Notes under the pieces: model-generated
The model's database searches: none
Told to the model about the DNA's origin: nothing
What the model saw: the letters and a program-made list of their open reading frames with translations, nothing else
In this document: positions 47,861 to 59,500 of the stretch, piece after piece
Layout of the letters: each line of letters starts with the position of its first letter
Numbering within the stretch: position 1 is the first letter of the stretch
Made by a program: the position numbers and the translations under genes
Origin: Russula earlei
Taxonomy: Eukaryota > Basidiomycota > Agaricomycetes > Russulales > Russulaceae
DNA: 64,000 nucleotides
Direction of reading: 5' to 3'
Assembly: GCA_025769875.1 (NCBI GenBank)
Contig: JAGFNK010000054.1
Location: forward strand, 111,870-175,869

Positions 47861-47865
47861 CCGTT

Positions 47866-48920
47866 CAGCCTCGTCACGGGAGCCAAGGCATCACATGGGT
47901 GGGTTTCCCACACTGAGAGCCATACTGTAGGTCACCTAGAACTCAGACAGCTACCTAGAACTTGGATGAATGTGTAGAGTTGCATACTTTTCGTGGTGAG
48001 TTGAATTACCATAAAAGGCAATTGTGTTGGCAAGAGAATTGGTGCATCAATCATGCATTTAAATGACACCAAATCATTTTCTCAATTACATATTCAATGA
48101 CTTATTTATTAGCTATTAGACAAATAAATTAAAATGATACAAAAAAAGATTTTGTATTGTAAGGAACAGCAGCAGTTGAGGCTGTTAGAATAGGTAGTAG
48201 TGCAAGTCTGAAGGGACCTGGTGCAAGGGAGGTGGTGAGATGAGAGGGAGGGGGGTTCTGAGGGAGGGACTGTCACTGACTGGGGGTGGTGTCACTGACA
48301 AATCTGTTCACATGCGAGATGAGTGTAGGGAAATTGAGTGAGACAATGAGTTCTCACAAAAGTCAGGGATCTTGGTGACAACATAGCAGAGGCTAGTGTG
48401 TACTGTGGAAAGGGGAGACACTTGATAAGTCTTCATGTCCAGGAGACTTAGCAATGTGAGGACTTTCAGACAGGGAGCTTGCAAGCTCAGAGACAGATGG
48501 TTCCAGAGGCATTATCTAGTATATTCACCGGAGTACAAGCCTAGGGCTTGTTCCCTTCAACAAGACAGTTATATACATAATTATCATATCAAATAACATC
48601 CTGTAGGTAACAATGAGTCAGGTAACAAGGCAATCAGGGGTTGGGCATGAGGACAAGTCATTGTAAACATGAGTCAAGTAACAAGTCAGAAAACATGAGT
48701 CAAACACAAGACATGTCTGGGTTGGCTATCCCAGTTGCTGGTCCAGTCTGAGGCACTGGTTCTGTGACAGGGACAATGGTTCCTCAAGGGCATGTATGTG
48801 TGCATTCCTGACAGCAGATGTTGCATTGGGCTTGGTGCGCTTGCCCAACTGTTTGCCCCTGGTGTATGGATCATCAGGAACATGGCAGCACTTTCCCTTA
48901 GTGATGCTGATGCTTTGTGC
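47866..48920. other. Repeat-type intergenic DNA; no gene supported
   Basis: AT-rich stretch followed by G-rich direct-repeat-like phrases (GAGTCAAGTAACAAG variants near 48610-48710). No coding potential seen; base composition resembles the transposon block to the right. Confidence 0.4.
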
Positions 48921-48922
48921 TG

Positions 48923-49648
48923 TCAGTCCCCACATGTTGGGGAGACTGGTCTGTTGTTTTGGGCCCTGTTTGAGTTGACACCTGTATGCTCAGCTGTCTC
49001 TGTCCATGTTTTCTGATTGGGCATGATCACTTCCTTATCAGGTAAGACCTTGGAACCTTGAATTACATTGATTGTGGCTGCCAAACTGTATTTGGTGGCC
49101 CATTCAGCCTCAATGATCTCTGCTGTTTGATTAGCATTTTCAAGGCTAGATGTAAGATCATGTGATAATGATATGATCTCCTGTGAGAGAGATACTAGGC
49201 TCTCCCTTGGTCTGGTTGATGGGGAATGCAGGTCAGGTGATTTATTCACAATCTCATTTTGTTTGCTCTCCTCAGGACAGAGGTAGGGAAAGTGGATGTA
49301 GATTGCTGCAATGTGTTTGCAGAATCTAATCCAGGTATAATCTGTGCAATCACAAGTTGACTTCATCAGATTGATTGAGTAAAACATGCCAGAATGGGAT
49401 TGTGAAGCGATGTGAAAGCAGATCTCATTGAATTGCAAGATCAAATCTTGTGAGATGCTCTTGGCATGGGTGAAAATGTTCTGGCACCTGTCAGCTGCCA
49501 GGTTTTGACCATTGAGCCCAACATTCTGCCATTTGTGCCTGTTTTGGTAATATGGCACCATTATTAAGGCTCCAAAGTGCCTTAAATAAGAATAATGGTC
49601 ATGTTTATAAACATGTCCTACCAATGCAGATATGCTTGAGTCAAGCAA
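48923..49648 (-). pseudogene. SWIM zinc-finger transposase fragment (MULE-type, tentative)
   Basis: A 241-codon frame carries KSTCDCTDYTWIRFCKHIAA, a CxCx(n)CxH SWIM zinc finger, preceded by ILQFNEICFHIASQ and GMFYSINLMK. SWIM domains following this kind of sequence occur at the C-terminus of Mutator-like and FAR1-type transposases in fungi and plants. No DDE catalytic domain is present nearby, so this is a remnant. It continues into a charged C-terminal tail with no known motif. A non-transposon SWIM protein fragment is the alternative. Confidence 0.55.
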
Positions 49649-50111
49649 GCATTACTCATGGAGGGGAAGGAGTGTGCTGTCCCTCAAGAGTATGGCAACA
49701 AGATGAGAGGGGCTCTGCAGACAGGGTAGGAGTCAACTGTTTTGGATTGGCAAACTATGTTGAGCTTAAGCTCAACTACTACAAACTAGGGGCTTTATAT
49801 AGCCTTCAGGGATAAGGTTCTTGCTACTGTAAGTACTGGTTGGTGCTATAGTAGTGAGGATGGCTCATAGAAGCAACAGTTGCTTCTGATATAACACTCT
49901 CAGTGCTGGAAGCATTAGTTGCTTCCATAGTAGCAATCTTGGTGTCATAAGTACTTTCCTAATCAGGAAACAACATATGAAGCAGTACAGAAACATCTGG
50001 AACAGAAGCAATGGGATTCATTGCTTCTGTATCACTTAAAAAGAAGGATATGGTCAACACATTGCAAACTCAATATCAAGGAACATAAATGGTCAAGATC
50101 TGATGCATGCA

Positions 50112-50745
50112 TTATGCAAATGATGCAGTCCATAGTTTGGGCATCTGGCATCTTCCAGACCCCAAACCACTTGGTAACATTACCCCTCCTTCAGATTGGT
50201 GGTCCCACACATCAACAATTCTTAAATTGAGTGGTGGGGTCAATGCCATCATCATCAAGGGGAGGAGGTGATGTGGTGAAGGTGTAATGGCCTTCTTCTG
50301 CTGCCTAATAGGCAGCCAACATTGAGGCAACCATTGCCTCTGACTCCTTAGCTGCTGCTGAAGGAGACATGGTCTGTGGGAGTCTGTCAGAGTCCCTGGG
50401 CAACCTCCTGACTGGGGGTGTGTTGGAGCAAGGAGGGGGTGAACTGAGACTTTCATGGAGGGTCATGGACCCTTCTCGTTTCACTACCTGCAAGAGGTGT
50501 GGGTTAGCAGCCTCCTCCCTGTCCAGGCAGACTTTCTCATGCTGTTTTGGTGTGCCAGCTCCCAACCTTGGTGGAAGGGGCACAATCTGACAGGGGCATA
50601 GGAGTGGTGATAGGGAGGGAAAGCAATGGAAGGCAGCATCAGCTGCCAGTTGGTTGTGGCAATACTGGTGGGGTAGTGGACAGTACTTGTTGAAGTGTCC
50701 TACTTCACTGCAGTACTTGCATTGGTTTCTCTTCCTCCTCCCTTC
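50112..50745 (-). pseudogene. 3' part of a retroelement gag with CCHC zinc knuckle
   Basis: A minus-strand frame has RRKRNQCKYCSEVGHFNKYC, a CX2CX4HX4C zinc knuckle as in Gag nucleocapsids, followed by a Pro/Ser-rich tail. The frame begins exactly at the left target duplication (CCTTC, 50741-50745) of LTR insertion X1. Across X1 it joins in frame with the reading ending FIPESQQFNMIEG at 53373 and above, so the gag gene was cut by the insertion. Confidence 0.7.
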
Positions 50746-51301
50746 TGTCAAGACTCACTGTTGAACTATCCAGTTCAAGAGTGAGGGGTAAGCTTGAAGA
50801 CAAGTCGATAGACGTCCAAGATGGCATGGGCAAGAAGTAGAGTCCAAAGCAGTAACAAATACCAGAGAGGTATAGTTACTGGTAGAGTCGAGCAGGTACG
50901 CAGGGAAGAGGCCAGAATGGTCACAAGGGGATGGTCCTTAAAGGAGTATCCCAGGGATAGAGAGTGCTGTAAACAAATGGACAGTCTGAGGACTGTCCGC
51001 TACTTTATTGAGTGCTTATATACTACAAGAGAACTGCTAAATAGGGAACAAGTCATAACCTTGTTATCAAGCACAATAGAGTGATGAGTAAGAAGTCAGA
51101 GTGCGCTTACTGAGCATGCTCAGTCATGCTCAGTAAGCTGCTGAGGAGGAAGGCTTCTCTTGATGAGTAAGAGCCTTCACTGTCCATGTTTTCACTGCTT
51201 TAGTACACATGCAAGCACCTAATTCATTTTCTGTTAGTTAGTTTAGGGCCAGTCATTTGAGGACTTGTAGTTTGGTTTAGGGAATAGTGTTATCTTATAA
51301 G

Positions 51302-52958
51302 TGTTACGAACCAAGGCCAGGTCCTGGATTGTCCTATTTCACTCAAGAGAGACCTCTCTCACTTTGCATTGCCGACTCCCTTCCATTTTCTGGGCTATCC
51401 CTCCTGTGGTACAAGATATCGCTATTGTCAAGACACGTACTGCTGATCACTAAGGACTCAGGAGCAGGTGGGCAAGGGTCGGAACAGATGATACGTGGCG
51501 AAGGCGGCGTTGAACAGGAGGACGAGCCAAACAACGAGGAGATACCAGATGGGGACTGGTAAGTGTTGCAAGAGGCAGAGGCGAAGACTGGAGGCCAGTG
51601 CAGCGAGGGGGCTTTAGACAAGGTGGTCGTTGAAGAGTACCTTGGAGGCGAGGGAAGTCTTTAAACTGAGCGGTCGCAGGGGAGTACCCAGGAGTATGAG
51701 AGTATCACAAATGGACAGTCTGACAACTGCCATGCTTCATTGGGGCCTATATACAGTGTACAGGATCGATTACAAAGAACTGGGACTATTCTAGACTCTT
51801 TGGTACCATCCAATAGGACTACAGAGGCATAAACTTGCTTGTGTCAAGTTTCAGGCTTACTGAGCGCATTACTGATCATTGTGAAGCAATGACATCATTA
51901 TGATGTCACTGTGGAGCGCTTAGTGAGCCTATGAGGTCACTGTGGAGTCGCTCAGTCAGCCATGATGTCATTAGAGCCTTGATGACGTCAGATGATTTAT
52001 GCAACAGTTTCTAAGAGTTTGTGCCGCTGTTTCGGGTCCTTGGTGGCTGGGGGGCCATGTGGCTGCCACGCGATGATTACCCGATTAGGAAACGGGTGCC
52101 TGGTCGTGTTATAGTGCCTTTGCAATAGTGATATCTTGTACCGCAGGAGGGATAGCCCAGAAAATGGAAGGGAGTCGGCAATGCAAAGTGAGAGAGGTCT
52201 CTCTTGAGTGAAATAGGACAATCTACAGCCAGGACCTGGCCTTGGTTTGTAACAGCTATTGCAAAGGCACTATAACACGACTAGGCACCCGTTTCCTAAT
52301 CGGGTAATCATCGCGTGGCAGCCACATGGCCACCCAGCCACCAAGGACCTGAAACAGCGGCACAAACTCTTAGAAACTGTTGCATAAATCATCTGACATC
52401 ATCAAGGCTCCAATGACATCATAGCTGACTGAGCGACTCCACAGTGACCTCATAGGCTCACTAAGCACTCCACAGTGACATCATAATGATGTCATCGCTC
52501 CACAATGATCAGTAATACGCTCAGTAAGCCTGAAACTTGACACAAGCAAGTTTATGCCTCTTTAGTCCTATTGGATGGTACCAAAGAGTCTAGAATAGTC
52601 CCAGTTCTTTGTAATCGACCCTGTACACTGTACATAAGCCCCAATGAAGCATGGCAGTCATCAGACTGTCCATTTGTGATACTCTCATCTTCCTGGGTAC
52701 TCCCCTGCGACCGCTCAGTTTAAAGACTCCCCTTGCTCCCAAGGTACTCTTCAACGACCACCTTGTTTAGAGCCCTCTCGCTGCACTGGCCTCCAGACTT
52801 CGCCTCTGCCTCCAGTTACATGTACCAGTCCCCATCTGGTGCATTCTAGTCATTTGGCTCGTCCTCTTGTTCAACGCTGCCTACGCTGCGTACCATCTGT
52901 TCTGACCCTTGCCCACCTGCTCCTGAGTCCACACGGATCAGCAGTACGTGTCTTGACA
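51302..52958 (+). mobile_element. Solo LTR Y1 (ATAAG duplication), interrupted by Y2
   Basis: Begins TGTTACGAACCAAGGCC and ends CGTGTCTTGACA, flanked by ATAAG on both sides (51297-51301, 52959-52963). It sits inside X1 at a point where X3 shows the uninterrupted sequence. Without Y2 and its 5-bp duplication it is about 823 bp. Confidence 0.9.
51426..52254 (-). mobile_element. Solo LTR Y2, inverted, inserted in Y1 (GCTAT duplication)
   Basis: 829 bp, TGTCAAGACACGTAC to TTTGTAACA, the reverse complement of Y1 and Y3. GCTAT flanks it (51421-51425, 52255-52259). Confidence 0.9.
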
Positions 52959-53269
52959 ATAAGGCCCCTTTATATAGTTCTATTAGGGTCCTTAGAGTCG
53001 ACCCTAATACTTCTATTAAGGTCCTTAGTATTGCCTTATAGTTCGTTTTATAGTTATTAGAGTTAGTCTAATAATGCCTTGTAGGGTCTTTGATACTGTG
53101 TCAGTGCTTATTATAGAGCACCTAGAGTTGTCCTAAAGGGTCCTTAGGAAGGCCCTCATACTGTCCTTTATTGCTAAAAGGGTTGCCATTAAGTGGGGCT
53201 TGCTGTATGTCAATTGTGCTGAGAATCACTCGCATGACAATGTGCGCATGATATTGTGGACACCTCTAC

Positions 53270-53754
53270 TCACCCCTTTTGCTCGTGTGAACAGGGTGAC
53301 ACCATAGAGGCTGGGTTTCCTCTCATAAGGAAGGGTCCTTCAAGGGCCCTCTCCAGAGAATGGTTCATGACACCTTCTATCATGTTAAACTGCTGAGACT
53401 CTGGAATGAACTCAGCTGTTGCAATAGACACTTCTCCACCACTGCTGTAGGAGTGGTAGTGGATGGAGCTCTGGGGGGAAGGATTTGGTGATGCTTCTGA
53501 TCCTGCTCCTCTGTGAAGATGCATGCCCAACATGGTTTGCAGGACATCAATCTCTTCCTCAGAATACCCTTGCACTGTAGTGGGTGCAGGGTTGACTTGT
53601 GCTGGTTCTGGGGTAGAGGCATCATACCCCTGGATGATGTCTGCCAAAGGCAGCTGAGGGACAAAGGTAGGAGGAGGGGGAATGGGCTGTCCAGCCTGGT
53701 AGTTGGTGAGGAGTTCTTCAGCCCATACACCTGGAGGGGTTTCTCCCTGGCTAC
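53270..53754 (-). pseudogene. Middle part of the broken gag gene
   Basis: A minus-strand frame reads WAEELLTNYQAGQPIPPPPT, then YSEEEIDVLQTMLGMHL and ATAEFIPESQQFNMIEG. The real host sequence spans 53373-53754; 53270-53372 is the end of X1 read by accident. It is bounded on the right by insertion X2 (GCTAC duplication at 53750-53754) and on the left by X1. The proline-rich composition upstream of a zinc knuckle is typical of Gag. Confidence 0.6.
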
Positions 53755-55685
53755 TGTCATGAACCATTTCCTGGAGAGGGCCCTTGAAGGACCCTTCCTT
53801 ATTAGAGGAAACCCAGCCTCTATGGTTCCACCCTGTTCACATGGACAAAAGGGGTGAGTAGAGGTGTCCACAATATTGCGCGTGTATTGTTGTGTGAGCA
53901 ATTCTTGGCACAATTGACATACAGCAAGCCCCACTTAGTGGCAGCCCTTTTAGCAATAAAGGACAGTATTATAGCCTCTCTAAGGACCATTTAGGATGTC
54001 TCTAAGTGCTCTACAAAAGGCACTAACATGATACTAAAGGCCCTACAACACATTATTAGACTAACTCTAATAACCATAGAATGAACTATAAAGCAATACT
54101 AAGGACCTTAATAGAAGTATTAGGGTCAACTCTAAGGACCCTAATAGAACTATATAAGGGACCTTATAGGCAACTCTATTCCCTGAACCAAACTACAAGT
54201 CCTCAAATGACCGGCCCTAAACTAACTAACAGTAAATGAATCAGGTGCTGTCAAGACTCACTGTTGAACTATCCAGTTCAAGAGCGAGGGGTAAGCTCGA
54301 AGACGAGTCGATAGACGTCCAGGACCGCGTGGGCAAGGAGTAGAGTCCAGAGTAGTAACAGGTACCAGAGCGGCACTGTTACTGTGAGAGTAGAGCAGTC
54401 ACGCAGAGAAGGGGCCAGGGTAGTCACAAGGGGACGGTCCTTAAAGGAGTATCCCAGGGATAGAGAGTGCCGTAAACAAATGGACAGTCTGAGGACTGTC
54501 CGCTACTTTATTGAGCGCTTATATATTACAGGAGAACTGCTAAATAGGGACCAAGTCATAACCTTGTTATCAAGCACAATAGAGTGATGAGTAAGAAGTC
54601 GGAGGACGCTTACTGAGCATGCTCAGTCATGCTCAGTAAGCTGCTGAGTAAGAAGGCTCCTCTTGATGAGTAAGAGCTTTCATTGTCCACGTGTTTCACT
54701 GCTTTAGTGCACGTGTGAGCACCTGATTCATTTCCTGTTAGTTAGTTTAGGGCCGGTCATTCGTGGACTTGTAGTTCAGTTAGGGAATAGTGTCATCTTA
54801 TAAGGCCCTTATATAGTTCTATTAGGGTCCTTAGAGTTGACCCTAATATTTCTATTAAGGTCCTTAGTATTGCCTTATAGTTCGTTCTATAGTTATTAGA
54901 GTTGGTCTAATAACGCGTTGTAGGGCCTTTGATACTAGGTTAGTGCCTATTGTAAAGCTCCTAGGGTCATTCCAAAGGGTCCTTAGGAAGGCCCTAATAC
55001 TGTCTTTTGTTGCTAGAAGGGTTGCCTTTAAGTAGGGCTTGCTGTATGTCGATTGTGCCGAGAATTGCTCGCGCAACAATGCGCGTGCGATATTGTGGAC
55101 ACCTCTACTCACCCCTTTTGCTCGTGTGAACAGGGTGACACCATAGAGGCTGGGTTTCCTCCTATAAGGAAGGGTCCTTCAAGGGCCCTCTCCGGAGAAT
55201 GGTTCATGACAGGTGCTTTGCAAATGTACTAAAGCAGTGAACATGTGGACAGTAAAGGCTCTTACTCATCAATAGAAGCCTTCTTACTCAGCAGCTTACT
55301 GAGCATGATTGAGCATGCTCAGTAAGCGTACTCCAACTTCTTACTCATCCATCAATTGTGCTTGATAACAAGGTTATGACTTGTTCCCTATTTAGCAGTT
55401 CTCTTGTAGTATATAAGTGCTCAATAAAGTAGCAGACAGTCTTCAGACTGTCCATTTGATTTGTGGCACTCCCTTTCCAAAGGTACTCCTTTAGAACCAC
55501 CTTATCTAGTACACTCTGGCTCTCTCTTTCTGTGATCACCTCTCACAACCAGTACCAGTCCCTCTCTGGTACTTGTTACTTGTTTGGATGGTGCTCTTTG
55601 CCAACTTCATCCTAGAACTCAGTTGACTTGTCTCTGAGCTTCTCTCTCACTCTTGAACTGGATTGTTCAACAGTGAGTTGTGACA
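53755..55685 (-). mobile_element. Solo LTR X2, inverted (GCTAC duplication), interrupted by X3
   Basis: Reverse-complement copy of X1/X3, from TGTCATGAACCATTTCC at 53755 to GTGAGTTGTGACA at 55685, with GCTAC at 53750-53754 and 55686-55690. Subtracting X3 and its duplication leaves 963 bp. Confidence 0.9.
54249..55211 (+). mobile_element. Solo LTR X3 inserted in X2 (GGTGC duplication)
   Basis: 963 bp, TGTCAAGACTCACTG to GGTTCATGACA, the only uninterrupted X copy in the window. GGTGC occurs at 54244-54248 and 55212-55216. It gives the reference sequence for the empty Y1 site in X1. Confidence 0.92.
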
Positions 55686-55690
55686 GCTAC

Positions 55691-56464
55691 AGCCTGCTTC
55701 AATGAACTCCCAGCAACGTGAGTGTACTTTGGCTGCTGCCATCTGCTCGCTCTTTCACTTTGGCCCCTGCTCTCTCCATGCCTCTCTTCTCAGCCAAGTA
55801 CTTGGCCAACTTGTAATGCAGTTGTTTTTCTTCTTCTTGGAGGACCTTATAATTACCTCCAACATCTCCTCCTGGGTGTAAAGGTGGTCCAAGTGGTAGA
55901 GCTCTGCCTGCAGCCTGAAGTTGCCTAGCAGGTAGAGAGTCTGTCTCCAGCACCCTTCAAACTGCTTCTCAGTGTTAAAGCAGCTCAGTTCATGTTCATC
56001 TTGGCCATAGTTGTAGAGATTGTAGCAAGGGGTGGCCTGGAGGATTTTGCCATAGTCTCCATGGCCTTCTCCATTCTTTCCCCTCACACTTGGCTCTCCC
56101 AAGGTGACATCATAGGCCACATACCTGGCCAGTCTGTTGCCCAAAGTCACACCATCAGGGATGTCAATCCCTCTGTGGTGTCTATCAGCATCCTATCACA
56201 CCCAAGGCTCTCCAGGGTGGGCAACCTGGTCAAGAGTGCTGGTAGGGGACATCACATCTCAGTCCCCAGGGTGAGCATCTACTTGGTCAGCAGGGGGCTG
56301 AATTCAAGGGCACACATGTCTGCTTCTCCCTCTCCAATGCCATGTTCATCCATCCCTTGGAACAAGGTGAGGTAGGAAGTGTCAAGGGTAGTAATTTCAA
56401 GTGGCCCCTCTGTTCCAGAGAGGTTGGACTGGGGTATGATTTCATTAGTGGAAGTTTGAGACAT
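55691..56464 (-). pseudogene. 5' part of the broken gag-like gene
   Basis: Starts MSQTSTNEIIPQSNLSGTEG at 56464, soon after a TATAAAA about 50-60 bp upstream of the ATG. Coding-looking segments continue in more than one frame: TLGNRLARYVAYDVTLGEPS, ELSCFNTEKQFEGCWRQTLY, FRLQAELYHLDHLYTQEEML and CWEFIEAGCSQGE at the X2 junction. In-frame stops and frame changes show decay. The order (N-terminal region, proline-rich middle, zinc knuckle) fits a retroelement Gag cut by X2 and X1. Confidence 0.55.
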
Positions 56465-56524
56465 GTGTGAGTGACAATATGGGGATGAGGAAACAGAAGG
56501 CCTTCTTTGCTGGACTTTTATAAC

Positions 56525-59500
56525 TCATATGGCAGTGGGGTTCTTTCTGTGGTATTTCTCTATTAGTCTAGACACTTTGATGTTCTCTACTGGCTCCCAA
56601 GAGTCATGGGCTTCGGAGTATCCTTCCCACCAGGCTGGATACTCCAGTTGTTTCCTCCTTCCAGTTTGTCTTGAACCTAAAATTGTTGCTACTTTATATT
56701 CCTCTTCTCTTTCTACCAATTCTGCTTCTGGATTGGTGTAATTGGCCCCATGCCCCTTGGTTTTTTTGTAAGGGGTCAATAAGGATGCATGAAACATGTT
56801 ATGGATCCTCCAGTGGCTATGGAGTTTCACTGTAGGATGTGTCATTTTTAGGTTGGTGCTGTCAAGCCATACCCTGTTACGAACCAAGGCCAAGTCCTGG
56901 CCGAAGATTGTCCTATTTTACTCAAGAAGAACCTCTCTTACTTTGCATTGCCGACTCCCTTCCATTTTCTGGGCTATTCCCCCTGTGGTACAAGATATTG
57001 CTATTGCAAAGGCACTATAACACGACCAGGCACCAGTTTCCTAATTGGGTAATCATCGCGTGGCAGCCACATGGCCACTCAGCCACCATGGACCCGAAAC
57101 AGCGGCACAAACCCTTAGAAACTGTTGCATAAATCATCTGACGTCATCAAGGCTCCAATGACATCATGGCTGACTGAGCGACTCCACAGTGACCTCATAG
57201 GCTCACTAAGCGCTCCACAGTGACATCATAATGATGTCATCGCTCCACAATGATCAGTAATGCGCTCAGTAAGCCTAAAAGTTGACACAAGCAAGTTTAT
57301 GCCTCTATAGTCCTATTAGATGGTACCAAAGAGTCTAGAATAGTCCCAGTGCTTTGTAATCGACCCTGTATACTGTATATAAGCCCCAATGAAGCATGGC
57401 AGTCGTCAGACTGTCCATTTGTGATACTCTCCACTTCCTGGGTACTCCCCTGCGACTGCTCAGTCTAAAGCCTTCCCTCGTCTTCAAGGTACTCTTCAAC
57501 GACCGCCTTGTTTAAAGTCCCTCGCTGCACTGGCCTCTACTCTTCGCCTCTGCCTCTTGCAACACATACCAGTCCCCATCTGGTATCTTCTAGTCGTTTG
57601 GCTCGTCCTCCTGTTCAACGCCATTTACGCCGCGTACCATCTGTTCCGACCCCTGCCCACCTGCTCCTGAGTCCTTAGTGATCAGCAGTACGTGTCTTGA
57701 CATACCCTTTCTCCTTTCTGATAAGGTCGGAAACTCCTTCTTTGCTTCCACATTAGGGAAGTGATCTTCATTGCTTCTTGTGCCTGTGGTCTTGCTTCCT
57801 GGATTTGAACTTTCCAATTGTCTATTCTTGGTATCTTGCTTCCCCAATTTGGCTGGTGTGCCCTGGGTGTAAAGCCCATCCATAAGAAAAAAGGGGACTG
57901 CTTTGTTGTCTCTGTAATGTTAGAATTTATTGTGTATTGCACCAGAGGCAGCCAGTCTGCCCAATTGTCTTGTTGGTGGTTGCAAAAGATCCTGAGTGAA
58001 ATTTCCATTGTCTGATTCATCCTTTCTGATTGTCCATCTGTCTGGGGATGGTAAGTGGTGCTGATATTCTGTTTGATATGCAGCTGGTTGCAAAGTTCCC
58101 TAATAAACTTGGAACTTATCACTTTGTCATGATTGGATATGATCTTCTTGGTACTCCCACAAAGGGGAATATTCTGTCCTTATAGAGCTGTGCTAGCTCT
58201 TCTGCATCCATCTCTTCCTTGCAAGGGAGGAGAATGACACCTTTAGTGCAATCATGATCAGTGACAGTCAATATACTGTCATATCCTTTTGACTTTGGCA
58301 ATTTGACCACAAAGTCCATGCTGACAGTCAAGAAGGGAGTGGCTCCTTCTTCTGGTGGTATGGGATATAGGGGAGGTCAACTTGGATGAGTGTTTGACTT
58401 GTTAGCTTGGCAAGCCACACATCCTTCCACTTATTGATTGAAAAAATGCCTCATGGTGGGCCACCAGTAGTATTGCATCATTCCCAGTAAGGTCTTCACT
58501 TTCCCTGGGTGTCCTGCTGTGGGACTGTCATGATACTGTTCCAGTAATGTCCTGTGGGTCCCTTCATCTCCTAACACCACCAAGGCTTCATTCTTTCACT
58601 ATAAGCTATGTTCTTCTCTGGTTGGTGTCTCTGTACCCAATTGAGTAACTTTAGTTGGTGTCATTCTTCCCCTTGTTGGTTCTTTATCCATTCTTCCAAT
58701 GCCATAGTATGCATTACTTGAATAAAAAGGTAATCAGGTAGTGCAACCACTTCTTCTTTGTCCCCTTGTCCGTCATCAAGGTTGGGTCTCCTGGACAAGG
58801 TGTCTGCTTTATTCCTTGCCCTTCCCTGATGCTTCAGCTCTTGGTCAAAGTCTGCAAAGAAGGTAATGTATCTTGCCACTTGACCATTTATGCACTGAGG
58901 ATGTCAATAGTGCAACAGGTTTGCATGGTCTGTATAGACCACTACTTTGTGCTTGGCTCCCATAAGCAAGTGCCTCCAGTGCTTTAAGGCTTGAACCATA
59001 GCTAGGAACTCCTTGTCCCATATGTTGTAGTTCTTCTCTGCTTGTTTCAAGGCTGCAGAGAAGTAACCAATTAATCTCCTCTTTCCTTGTTCATCCTTCT
59101 GAAATAGTACTGCTCCAATAGCATAGTTGGATGCATCTACTTCCAATTCAAAGGGTCGCTCCTCATCAGGATGGAGCAGGATGGGGTCAGAAGATACTAT
59201 CTCAACAAGTTGTTCCAGAGCATCTTTACATTCTTGAGTCCATTCAAATGGTACTCCTCTCTTTGTCAAGGCAATAATGGGTTGAGCAATCTGGCTGAAC
59301 CCTCAGATGAAAGCCCTATTGTAGCTGAGGACTCCTATGACTTTGTGCACTTCATGCACATCCTTGATTTCTCTGGGCCAGTCCATGATTCCTTGAACCT
59401 TGGATGCCTCAATCTTCATCTTCCCTTCATCTATGTCCCAACCTAGCATGGTTAATTTCTGCACCATGAACTGACACTTCTTGGGCTTTAGGAAGTATGA

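Larger units (their letters stand above)
44136..47865 (+). mobile_element. Non-autonomous LTR retroelement, 3.7 kb, with CCGTT target duplication
   Basis: Two 150-bp direct repeats (44141-44290 and 47711-47860), each starting TATTGGAGTCC and ending TTCTTACA, differ at only three positions I can see. They are flanked by the 5-bp duplication CCGTT (44136-44140, 47861-47865). GGTTATGGGCCC follows the left LTR, a primer-binding site matching the initiator tRNA-Met anticodon arm, and the purine tract TGAGGGGGAG precedes the right LTR. The interior has no intact gag or pol. It carries a 31-bp minisatellite, pieces of LTRs in both orientations and a short inverted Copia-gag fragment (about 46950-47110, LNSLGDNFHYLQ). 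It must have been mobilised by an autonomous Copia relative. Confidence 0.85.
50741..53377 (+). mobile_element. Solo LTR X1 with CCTTC target duplication, containing nested LTRs Y1 and Y2
   Basis: Starts TGTCAAGACTCACTG at 50746 and ends GGTTCATGACA at 53372; CCTTC flanks both sides (50741-50745, 53373-53377). Removing the nested Y1 (51302-52958 plus 5-bp duplication) leaves about 965 bp, the same length as copies X2 and X3 (963 bp). No internal retroelement sequence belongs to it, so it is a solo LTR. Confidence 0.9.
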
